Source: Thermoplasmatales archaeon BRNA1
GTDB lineage: Archaea > Thermoplasmatota > Thermoplasmata > Methanomassiliicoccales > Methanomethylophilaceae
Assembly (NCBI GenBank): GCA_000350305.1
Contig: CP002916.1
Coordinates: 992,001-1,056,000 of the forward strand
DNA: 64,000 bases
Reading direction: 5' to 3'
Part shown: positions 42,968 through 51,180 of the stretch, piece by piece
Layout: the number at the start of each line of letters is the position of its first letter
Numbering within the stretch: the stretch's first letter is position 1
Position numbers and translations under genes: made by a program
Notes under the pieces: generated by a model
What the model was told of the DNA's origin: nothing
Database searches by the model: none
What the model saw: only the letters and a program-made list of their open reading frames with translations

Positions 42968-44048
42968 TGGAGTTCCTCCTGACTATCAGATAGAGGAAGA
43001 TCGGGGCACCGACGAAGGACAGTATGACTCCGACGGGAATCGACAGGGTGTCCGGCGAGATTGCGACGGTGACCAACTGGCAGCTTAGCATCATGACTGC
43101 GCCTAGCATAGCGGATGCGGGCATGACGTAGCGGTTGTCGGAGTGGATGACGGAGCGAATCATATGGGGGCAGACAAGCCCCACGAATCCGATGATTCCC
43201 GTAAAACTGATGACGGACGCCACCATTAGCGAAATTATGATCATGCTGATGAGACGGAACGACTCTATGTCTAGACCCAGGGCCTTGGCGCTGGATTCCC
43301 CCATCGTCATGATGTTGAACTTGTTCGCACACAGAATCATGAAGATCATTCCGGCAATCGAGACGGTCGCCATGAACGGGACCTCGGTCCAACCGATCGC
43401 GGAAATGGATCCGATCTGCCAATTGTAGACCGCCTGCATCGTCTGACCGTCGGCCACCAGCATAAGAAGCGAAGTGAAAGCGTTGAGGAAGTACGAAACC
43501 GCGATACCTGCCAGGATCAGTGATGCCGGGGATGTGTTCATCCTGCTGGAAACGGCCAGGATCATCATCATGGGAATCAGCGAGAATATGAACGCATTCG
43601 TGATGGTGCCGAACTGAGCAACGGAGGTGTTTGTGACGAGGCTGATCCCGAGGACCATCGATACGGCCACTCCGAGACTCGCTCCAGACGAGATCCCTGT
43701 GGTGTATGCGTCGGCAAGAGGGTTGTTCATGACGCTTTGCATAGCGGCACCGGCGACGGCAAGAGATGCCCCGGCGATTATGGCGAAAACCGCCATAGGC
43801 AGCCTGACCTCGGCCACTATGTAAAGGTCGAGGAACTCGTGGGTATCAACGGGTTCGCCTCCGGTGATCTTCATGAACAGCAAACGGTAGGCCTCGAAGA
43901 ACGAGATGTCCCTGTCCCCTATCATCAATGAAAGGCCAAGAAGGATTATGACACCCGCCAGGAGTGCGAGAATCAGGAATACCTTCCTCTTGGTGTAACT
44001 CCTGTATTCCGCCTTTTCATCGACGGCCACAAGGACTTCTTCGGTCAT
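42957..44048 (-). CDS. FecCD/BtuC-type ABC permease, subunit 1
   Basis: 363 residues, about ten helices, with GASLAVAGAAMQSVMNNPLADAYTTGISSGASLGV and GIIGFVGLVCPHMIRSVIH. First gene of the two-permease operon. Its promoter has TATA TTATTATATT (44071-44080) with the TGGAT-GTATA-ATCCA operator directly downstream (44056-44070) and the ATG 8 bp further. It is expected to work with the dockerin-bearing binding protein, which shares the operator, and with an ATPase encoded elsewhere. Confidence 0.92.
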   Translation of the reverse strand: MTEEVLVAVDEKAEYRSYTKRKVFLILALLAGVIILLGLSLMIGDRDISFFEAYRLLFMKITGGEPVDTHEFLDLYIVAEVRLPMAVFAIIAGASLAVAGAAMQSVMNNPLADAYTTGISSGASLGVAVSMVLGISLVTNTSVAQFGTITNAFIFSLIPMMMILAVSSRMNTSPASLILAGIAVSYFLNAFTSLLMLVADGQTMQAVYNWQIGSISAIGWTEVPFMATVSIAGMIFMILCANKFNIMTMGESSAKALGLDIESFRLISMIIISLMVASVISFTGIIGFVGLVCPHMIRSVIHSDNRYVMPASAMLGAVMMLSCQLVTVAISPDTLSIPVGVILSFVGAPIFLYLIVRRNSNVW

Positions 44049-44055
44049 TCGTCAT

Positions 44056-44070
44056 TGGATGTATAATCCA
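44056..44070 (-). promoter_or_regulatory. Operator TGGAT-GTATA-ATCCA (permease operon)
   Basis: Extended to ATTGGAT-N5-ATCCAAT, perfect over 7 bp each side. Lies between TATA and ATG of the first permease. Confidence 0.8.
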
Positions 44071-44262
44071 ATATAATAACGTGTTCCGCTCGCGAGATTA
44101 TAGACAGATAGTTACTGAATCCAATCATCATACATTTGCCAACGATTGATTTTACACTGGCATAAATGTCGTCATCTGTGACCGATTACTCCGGCATACA
44201 CATCATTTAAACGAATGATGGCACATACGTCCAATATTCGATTCCGCCGGGGACCCCTTCCA

Positions 44263-46002
44263 ATGACCATCCTCAGATTCATGAAGAAATCGCATTGGCT
44301 GCTGATAGCAGCCATGGCGGTCTTCGTTTCGTTGCAGGTCTGGTTCGATCTAGAGATCCCCGGATACATGACGAAGATCACCGTCCTCCTGAACAACGGC
44401 AGCGACACCTCGAGCATCATGAACGAGGGCATCGCGATGATCGGCTGCTCCATCGGCAGCGTCATCTGTTCCATAGCCGCCGGAGGTGTGGCCGCATACG
44501 TGGCGGCGGAGTTCGCCAAGGCCCTCCGCAGGGAGCAGTTCCGCAAGGTCCAGTCGTTTTCACCACAGGAGATGGGCAGGTTCGACATATACAGCCTCAT
44601 CACACGCTCCACCAACGACGTCATCCAGATCCAGCAGGCGGTGGCAAGCACCTCGCAGCTTGTCGTGAAAGTCCCGGTGATGATCTATATCGCCCTCGGG
44701 AAGGTCGCCACAGGAAGCTGGGAGTGGACCGAGGTCACCATCGTGGGACTGGCGGCCATCGTGGTTGTCCAGATCTTCATGCTGTGCTACGTCATCCCCC
44801 GTTACCGCAGGGTCCAGAAGTACACCGACGGAATGAACCGCACCGTCCGCGAGGGACTCACCGGGGTCAGGGTCATCCGCGCCTTCAACGCCGAGGAGTA
44901 CCAGAACTCGAAGATCGACGGCGCGAACACAGAACTCACCGAGAACAACCTGTACGCATCCCGTCTCCTGGCTTTCACCCGTCCGTTCAACGGCGTGGTG
45001 CAGAACATGCTGACCGTGGCGATCTACGTCCTCGGTGCCCAGATAATCCTTGCCGCCGCATCCCCGGACGATGGCCTGACCACGTTCTCCAACATGGTCG
45101 TGTTCTCCTCATACATCCTGTACGTGGTCTCATCATTCATCCTTCTGGCACATGTCGCGATGGGGCTTCCCCGCGCAATCGTGTGCGCCCACCGTATCAG
45201 CGAGGTAATAGACACCCCTCTGAGCGTCATCGGCGGGGATGTGGAGGGTGGCGATCCTGCCGACGTCTGCATCTCGTTCGAGGATGTCTCCTTCACCTAT
45301 CCCGAGAGCCCCAACAGCACTCTGGAGGGCATCTCGTTCCAGGTCCGCAGGGGCGAGACCGTCGCCGTCACCGGACAGACAGGTACCGGGAAGACCACGC
45401 TGATGAACCTGGTCCCCCGCCTCTACGATGCGACGTCCGGGTCCGTGAAGGTCAACGGCGTCGACGTGAAGGATTACGACATCGGGTATCTCCGTTCCAT
45501 GATCGGCTACGCCACCCAGCGCCCGATGCTGTTCTCTGGGACCCTCGCTTTCAACATCGGATACGGGAAGGAGAACTGCACCGAGGAAGAGATGCTCCAC
45601 GCATCCCGCGTGGCCTGCCTGAACGAATACCTCGAACAGCACGAGGGACTCGAAACCGTCGTCCAGCAGCGCGGTGCGAACCTGTCCGGCGGTCAGAAGC
45701 AGAGAGTGTCCATCGCCCGTGCCGTGTGCAAGAAACCCGAGATCTACATCTTCGACGACACGTTCTCAGCCCTGGACTTCAAGACGGATGCCCTTGTCAG
45801 GAGGAACCTCGACAGGGAGACATCCGGTTCCACCACGCTGATCGTCTCCCAGAGGATCGGCACCATCCGCAATGCGGACAGGATAGTCGTCATCTCCGAC
45901 GGCCGGATAGTCGGGGAAGGGAAGCATTCGGAACTCGTCAGGGACTGCCCCATCTACAGGGAGATGGCCTCCATACAGGACTGCCTGGAGGTGGAACCGT
46001 GA
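44263..46002 (+). CDS. Heterodimeric ABC exporter subunit 1 (degenerate Walker B)
   Basis: 579 residues from the ATG at 44263 (MTILRFMKK); a longer ATG at 44215 is possible but its TATA lies inside it. A six-helix membrane domain (1-330) is followed by an ATPase domain: Walker A TGQTGTGKTT, signature LSGGQKQRVS, and Walker B IYIFDDTF, where the catalytic Glu is Asp. It is start-coupled to the second half-transporter. Exporters of this shape (TM287/288, BmrCD) have one degenerate ATP site. Cargo unknown. No TGGAT palindrome in front. Confidence 0.9.
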   Translation: MTILRFMKKSHWLLIAAMAVFVSLQVWFDLEIPGYMTKITVLLNNGSDTSSIMNEGIAMIGCSIGSVICSIAAGGVAAYVAAEFAKALRREQFRKVQSFSPQEMGRFDIYSLITRSTNDVIQIQQAVASTSQLVVKVPVMIYIALGKVATGSWEWTEVTIVGLAAIVVVQIFMLCYVIPRYRRVQKYTDGMNRTVREGLTGVRVIRAFNAEEYQNSKIDGANTELTENNLYASRLLAFTRPFNGVVQNMLTVAIYVLGAQIILAAASPDDGLTTFSNMVVFSSYILYVVSSFILLAHVAMGLPRAIVCAHRISEVIDTPLSVIGGDVEGGDPADVCISFEDVSFTYPESPNSTLEGISFQVRRGETVAVTGQTGTGKTTLMNLVPRLYDATSGSVKVNGVDVKDYDIGYLRSMIGYATQRPMLFSGTLAFNIGYGKENCTEEEMLHASRVACLNEYLEQHEGLETVVQQRGANLSGGQKQRVSIARAVCKKPEIYIFDDTFSALDFKTDALVRRNLDRETSGSTTLIVSQRIGTIRNADRIVVISDGRIVGEGKHSELVRDCPIYREMASIQDCLEVEP

Positions 46003-47777
46003 AGAAGATGGAGGACCGGAAGGGCAAGCCCGAGAACCTCGGGGAGACCTGGATGAAGGTCTTCCGCTACATCAAGAGATACAAGTACATGTTCGTCGCC
46101 GCGGCGGCCCTGTCGGCGATCTCCTCGTTCCTGTCGCTCCTCGGACCCTACTTCCTCAGCGACATGACCGACCTCATCCAGGAGGGTCTGACCTCCGAGA
46201 TGGACTACGGCGGCGTAAAGCACCTAGCCATCATCCTCGCCTCCGTCTATCTCATCAGCGGACTAATCAACTTCGGCGAGAACTACATGATGGCCACGGT
46301 CTCCCAGCGTTCCGCCCAGATGTTCCGTTACGACATCTCCAGGAAGATCAACCGCATCCCCCTGCACTACTTCGACAAATCCTCGAAAGGGGACATCATG
46401 AGCAGGGTGACCAACGACGTCGACGTGCTGGGAACATCGATGAACCAATGCATCGGTTCGCTTGTCACCTCCATCACCGTCCTGTCGGGAACGTTCGTCC
46501 TGATGCTGATCATGAACATCCCGCTCACCCTCCTCTCGTTGGCCATAGCGGTGACCGGATTCGCGGCAATCAAGACCGTCGCGAAGAAGACCCAGAAGTA
46601 CTTCCGCTCCCAGCAGAAGAACCTCGGTGCGATGAACGGTCTCATCGAGGAGCAGTACACGGGTCATGCCGTCGTATCCCTGTATGCCGGGCAGAGGGAG
46701 GCCATGGAGAGGTTCACGGCCATCAACGAGGAGCTGAGGCACTCGGCGTTCAAGTCGTCGTTCCTTGGAGGCATCTCCTTCCACGTCAGCGGACTCATCA
46801 GCAACGCCGGATACGTCCTGATCTGCGTCACCGGTGCCGCACTCTACCTAGACGGGCGCATCAGCTTCGGGGTCATCATCGCGTTCATGATCTACGTCAA
46901 GCTCTTCACCGGCGCCTTCTCGCAGATCTCCTCGGCCATCGTGAAGATGCAGTCCGTAGCCGCGGCCGCGGAACGCGTGTTCAAGTTCCTGGACTATGAG
47001 GAGATGCCCGAGGAGCAGGATGCGGACCTGCCTCTCCCCGTGAAGGGACACGTGGAGTTCAGGAACGTCTGCTTCGGATACGACCCCGGCAAGGAGATCA
47101 TCCACGACTTCTCCGCGGACATCAAGCCCGGGCAGATGGTCGCCATCGTCGGCCCCACCGGTGCCGGGAAGACCACCCTGATCAACCTCCTCATGAGGTT
47201 CTACGAGGTGGATTCCGGGGACATCCTGATCGACGGAAGGTCCGTGCGCTCCATGAGCCGCGAGCAGGTCCGCAGGATGTTCGGCATGGTCCTGCAGGAT
47301 TCGTGGGTGTTCGAGGGGACCGTCAGGGAGAACATCGTGTTCAACCGCGAGAACGTCAGCGATTCAAAGCTGGACGAGGTGTGCCAGGCGGTCGGATTGA
47401 ACCACTTCATATCCGCTCTGCCGGAGGGTTACGACACCCTCATGAAGAGCGACGAGTCGGTGTCTGCGGGACAGAGGCAGCAGATCGCCATCGCCCGCGC
47501 GATGATCTCCGACCCGCCCATGATGATCCTCGACGAGGCCACCAGTTCCGTCGACCCCCTGACCGAGAAGATGATCCAGAACGCGGCCAGGAACATGATC
47601 GCCGGGCGTACTTCCTTCGTGATCGCCCACCGCCTCTCCACGATCGTGGACGCGGACGTGATCATGGTCGTCAAAGACGGAGCCATAGCGGAGGTCGGAA
47701 AACACGACGAACTCCTGGCCGGGAACGGTCCGTACAGGGAGCTCTTCAGAAGCCAGTTCGAGATCGAGCCGGATTGA
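45999..47777 (+). CDS. Heterodimeric ABC exporter subunit 2
   Basis: 592 residues. I chose GTG at 45999 because it overlaps the upstream TGA (GTGA) and has GGAGG 7 nt upstream; the ATG at 46008 has a poor 16-nt spacing. Walker A GPTGAGKTT, signature VSAGQRQQIA (second Gly of LSGGQ changed to Ala), Walker B MMILDEATSS with the catalytic Glu. With subunit 1, one composite site is canonical and one weak. It ends next to the convergent nitrogenase-like genes. Confidence 0.9.
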   Translation: MKKMEDRKGKPENLGETWMKVFRYIKRYKYMFVAAAALSAISSFLSLLGPYFLSDMTDLIQEGLTSEMDYGGVKHLAIILASVYLISGLINFGENYMMATVSQRSAQMFRYDISRKINRIPLHYFDKSSKGDIMSRVTNDVDVLGTSMNQCIGSLVTSITVLSGTFVLMLIMNIPLTLLSLAIAVTGFAAIKTVAKKTQKYFRSQQKNLGAMNGLIEEQYTGHAVVSLYAGQREAMERFTAINEELRHSAFKSSFLGGISFHVSGLISNAGYVLICVTGAALYLDGRISFGVIIAFMIYVKLFTGAFSQISSAIVKMQSVAAAAERVFKFLDYEEMPEEQDADLPLPVKGHVEFRNVCFGYDPGKEIIHDFSADIKPGQMVAIVGPTGAGKTTLINLLMRFYEVDSGDILIDGRSVRSMSREQVRRMFGMVLQDSWVFEGTVRENIVFNRENVSDSKLDEVCQAVGLNHFISALPEGYDTLMKSDESVSAGQRQQIAIARAMISDPPMMILDEATSSVDPLTEKMIQNAARNMIAGRTSFVIAHRLSTIVDADVIMVVKDGAIAEVGKHDELLAGNGPYRELFRSQFEIEPD

Positions 47778-47779
47778 AC

Positions 47780-49033
47780 TCAGCGGGTGTTGAGCACTTT
47801 CTCGGTGATTCTGCGGCAGCCGTCCAGTCCGATGATCGACTTGGGCGCGATGTCGAGGTAGTCCTTGCTGGGGATGAAGATGTCGAAGTACGTACTGCAC
47901 AGGTCGGCCTGTGCAAGGTACTCCACCATGGCCCCGGGTCCGAATACGACCTCGCTGAAGCAGCTTCCGAACTCCGTCTCCAAGGCCTTCGGGCAGCCCA
48001 TACGGTCCAGAACGGACCTCAGCTCGTTCTCATAGACCCCGTCGTGCTCGGTCAGTTCCACGGCGACCGGGGTCATATGCATGTCCTTCGCCATGAGACG
48101 TACCAGCGGGAGTGCGACGGATGGTTCCGCAAGGACGGAGAAACCGCGGTATTGGCTGGCCTCTCCGATCCCTAGCGCGGCGCTCACGAAGCGCTTGACC
48201 TCGGCCTCGTCCTCCCCGATGAAGGAGAGGGCGGGAGAGGGGTCGCAGGAAGTTGCTTCGGCTACCGCCTGTATCCACGCACGGAGGGCATCATATCCCA
48301 CCGGGGCGCCCATGGGTCCGCGGACCGTGGGTATCCCGAGTTCGTTCTCGTAATAGGTGCCAGTCTCGCTGAAGTACTCCGGGCAGACGCATACGTTGAC
48401 GACCGCCTTCGAGGATTCGCGGAACTGATCGAGGGTGCATGCGGTCCCGATATCTGCTATGACCTCGAGGCCCATCATGCTCAGCAGCCTGTGCAGTTCC
48501 TTCACCAAGGAATAACAGCCCTTGAAGACGTACGGCAATCCGACCAGGTTGACCCTCTTCGGTACCTTCTCCGCCTTCCTCACGAGCTTCCTCGCCATCA
48601 GGCACAGAACAGCATCGTACCCTCTGCCGAAGGTCTCGGACATCAGGCATTTCCCCAGGATCGCGACCTTGTCGCTCATCCCGGAGGCGATGACCTCGTC
48701 CTGCAGCTTGTCACCGATCAGAGAGGCCCCGGGGGATTCCAGAACGACCGCGAACTTGGTGTCCTCGGATTTGAGGAGGTCGAGGATCATCCCGATCTTC
48801 TTCGACGAACCGTAGATATAGTCGTCCGCGTCCACGTAGGAGCACGGGAGACGGGACCTGTGGAAGAAGAAGTCCCCCTCGACGGTCTTGAACTCGCGGG
48901 GGACGTATCTCGAAGCGATGCTCGAAGCCAGACCGCGGCATCCTCCGGGTCCGTGGAGGATGGTCATTCCGTCGATGACGCTCTCGGCCGCCAGCATGGA
49001 ACCGTAGAATCCGTCCGGCCTTGCGTGCTTCAT
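47780..49033 (-). CDS. NifD/NifK-like oxidoreductase component 1 subunit
   Basis: 417 residues from the ATG at 49033, which overlaps the stop of the fused gene (ATGA). Nitrogenase component 1 fold (PF00148 type). Cys32 (GPGGCRGL), Cys64 (LPCSYVDADDY) and Cys129 (ILGKCLMSE) sit where NifD/BchN carry the P-cluster-type ligands. With the C-terminal half of the upstream fusion it likely forms a two-subunit catalytic component, as in BchNB or NifDK. Members of this superfamily reduce N2, tetrapyrrole rings (BchLNB, BchXYZ, CfbCD) or alkyl sulfides. Context here favours a tetrapyrrole. Confidence 0.82.
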   Translation of the reverse strand: MKHARPDGFYGSMLAAESVIDGMTILHGPGGCRGLASSIASRYVPREFKTVEGDFFFHRSRLPCSYVDADDYIYGSSKKIGMILDLLKSEDTKFAVVLESPGASLIGDKLQDEVIASGMSDKVAILGKCLMSETFGRGYDAVLCLMARKLVRKAEKVPKRVNLVGLPYVFKGCYSLVKELHRLLSMMGLEVIADIGTACTLDQFRESSKAVVNVCVCPEYFSETGTYYENELGIPTVRGPMGAPVGYDALRAWIQAVAEATSCDPSPALSFIGEDEAEVKRFVSAALGIGEASQYRGFSVLAEPSVALPLVRLMAKDMHMTPVAVELTEHDGVYENELRSVLDRMGCPKALETEFGSCFSEVVFGPGAMVEYLAQADLCSTYFDIFIPSKDYLDIAPKSIIGLDGCRRITEKVLNTR

Positions 49034-51126
49034 ATGCGGCTCACCTCCATCATGCGGACGATGCGTTTCCCGCATTCCATCGCCGGCCTCACGCCGGGGT
49101 GCGGGGTGCCGAAGTTGAAGTGAGGATACTCCAGGCGGCTGAGCATCTGGCTGGAACCGAGGACCATGTCCGGTCTGATCCTCTCCAGCCTCTCCAGGAG
49201 CATGTCAAAGTCGACGTTGCTCTCGATATGGATGCCGCTGTTCTCGAAGTGGATCTCGTCGGAGAGGTTCCAGCGGCTGTTGATGGGGCAGAATATGTCC
49301 GTTATCTCGGCACCGAGGACCTCCATGATCTCGAAAAGCCAATTGATGTTGGTGGCGGAAGGCACGTACAGTACCGCACGGAGACCCTTGAAGCGTCCTC
49401 CGTACTCCTCTCTAAATCCCTCGAAATCCTCCGAAAGGGAGGCGATGAGGTCTGAACGGACCCCATCCGGCACGCCCATGTGCTTTCCGAAGGACTCTAT
49501 CCAATCCTTGGACTCTGCCAGACCCACGGGCATGGGATCCGGATACCAAGGGATGCCCAGCTCCTTTTCGAGCTGCTGGCACGTCATGCGGTTGCTCACG
49601 CTGAATCCCGCCATGAGATTGAGTCCTCCCTTACGCAGATTGCGGATCTCGTCGAAGGTGTTCTCATCGAACGCTTTGCAGTTGACCCTAAGCCCCAGAC
49701 CTTCCAGGATGCGGTCGGTATCGTCGGCGGATCTAATCGCCTTGTCGATGGATTCGTAATATCCGATCAGATTGACGGCGCCCTTCTCCGGTTTGACCGA
49801 CCTGTCGACCACCTTGCAGATGCTCCTGATCGTGACCTCCCTGGCCTGCATGTACCCTCCGCTGAGGATACCGTCCACCTCCACGGGAACGATGAAGGTG
49901 CCGGGATGCTTTTCCTGTATGCGCCTGCATATGCCGCCCACATCGTCGCCTATGATCCCGGGTACGCAGGTGGTGACCACGAACACCGTCTTCGTGCCCG
50001 CGGCGATGCGCGATTCGATGATGCTGCCGAGCTCCTTCGCGCCTCCGAAGATGGATGAATAATCCGTGAGGTCGGTGCAGAATATACGGTTGGAGACGTT
50101 CCTGATCTTCTTGGATTTGTTGAGATAGACCAGGCCGCTGTCGCAGCCGGAAGTGAAGAAGTAATGGCAGCTCTTGGGTGCATGGACCACGACATCGGCA
50201 TCGTAGATGGTCATGCAGTAACCGACGGCAAGAGCGGCTCCGCATCCCCTAAGGGCGTCCCTCTCGTTGAGGGCGAGCTTGCGTGCCGGCAAGGTCCTGC
50301 AGGAATCTCGTACCACCGGTATGCCCTTGGCAACGCAATCGAGGTCGTCGTCGTTCAGCGGAACGGCCGGATAGAGCTTACCGGAAGCGTCGTTGATCCC
50401 TTGGATGATCGAGACGATCTGACCGATGGCGGAGTACTCCTCGGAATCCGGATATTTCTCGGATACGGTGACCCCTTCGGATTCCGCCTCGTAGAACTTT
50501 CTCGAACGGGGGATCCTTGCTACAATCGGAAGACCGACGGCATCGGCGAAGTTCTTGACATACTCGTACTCGCCCTCGTTGCCCCTGCAGTTGAGGATCA
50601 GTCCCGCGACGCGGCTCTTGTCGTTGTCGAAGTTGCGAATTCCCTTGAGGACGTTGTTGGCGGCATAGAGGGACATGAACTCGCCGGAGGTCACGATGAA
50701 TACCGCGTCGGCATACTTGCGGCGGAGAGGTACCGCGAAGCCCCCGCAGACCACGTCACCGAGGACGTCGTAGAGGATTATGTCCGTGTCCTTATCGACC
50801 ACGTTGTTGTTCTCGATGAAGTTGAAGGCCGTAAGTATGCCCCTCCCCGCACATCCGACCCCGGGTTCTGGACCTCCGGTCTCGATGCACACCACCCCGT
50901 TCTTCCCGATGGAAACGGTGTCTCCGATATCCTCGGAACCTGAGTTGATGTGATCCAAAACGGTGGTCTGGCTCTTTCCGTTGAGAAGCAGACGGGTGGA
51001 ATCGTGCTTGGGGTCACAACCTACCTGGGCGACCTTGAAACCCTTCTTGGACAGCTGGTACGAGATGTTGGCCGAAACGGTGGATTTCCCAATCCCTCCC
51101 TTTCCGTAAATTGCGATCTGCTTCAT
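49030..51126 (-). CDS. Natural fusion of NifH-like reductase and NifD/K-like subunit
   Basis: 698 residues. Residues 1-265 are NifH-like: P-loop GKGGIGKST (8-16), Cys92 (GVGCAGRGI) and Cys127 (DVVCGGF) that bridge the [4Fe-4S] cluster. Residues about 270-698 form a nitrogenase component 1 subunit with Cys-rich segments LRGCGAAL, KSCHYFFTSGC and TTCVPGIIGDD. Reductase and catalytic subunits are separate in NifHDK, BchLNB and CfbCD, so the fusion is unusual. First gene of a two-gene operon under the operator 51140-51154. It could be a divergent CfbC/CfbD set for F430, but two different component 1 subunits argue for another reaction. Confidence 0.85.
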   Translation of the reverse strand: MKQIAIYGKGGIGKSTVSANISYQLSKKGFKVAQVGCDPKHDSTRLLLNGKSQTTVLDHINSGSEDIGDTVSIGKNGVVCIETGGPEPGVGCAGRGILTAFNFIENNNVVDKDTDIILYDVLGDVVCGGFAVPLRRKYADAVFIVTSGEFMSLYAANNVLKGIRNFDNDKSRVAGLILNCRGNEGEYEYVKNFADAVGLPIVARIPRSRKFYEAESEGVTVSEKYPDSEEYSAIGQIVSIIQGINDASGKLYPAVPLNDDDLDCVAKGIPVVRDSCRTLPARKLALNERDALRGCGAALAVGYCMTIYDADVVVHAPKSCHYFFTSGCDSGLVYLNKSKKIRNVSNRIFCTDLTDYSSIFGGAKELGSIIESRIAAGTKTVFVVTTCVPGIIGDDVGGICRRIQEKHPGTFIVPVEVDGILSGGYMQAREVTIRSICKVVDRSVKPEKGAVNLIGYYESIDKAIRSADDTDRILEGLGLRVNCKAFDENTFDEIRNLRKGGLNLMAGFSVSNRMTCQQLEKELGIPWYPDPMPVGLAESKDWIESFGKHMGVPDGVRSDLIASLSEDFEGFREEYGGRFKGLRAVLYVPSATNINWLFEIMEVLGAEITDIFCPINSRWNLSDEIHFENSGIHIESNVDFDMLLERLERIRPDMVLGSSQMLSRLEYPHFNFGTPHPGVRPAMECGKRIVRMMEVSRI

Positions 51127-51139
51127 GGTCCCGCCTATA

Positions 51140-51154
51140 TGGATGTATAATCCA
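51140..51154 (-). promoter_or_regulatory. Operator TGGAT-GTATA-ATCCA (nitrogenase-like operon)
   Basis: Placed between TTTATAGT (51158-51165) and the ATG at 51126, at the predicted transcription start. Confidence 0.8.
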
Positions 51155-51180
51155 ATTACTATAAAGAATGAATCGAGATG

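Noticed and set aside
44295-47777. A 1160-codon frame covering both ABC exporter genes
   Set aside because: Its first part is read out of frame through subunit 1; only the part from 45999 is a real gene.
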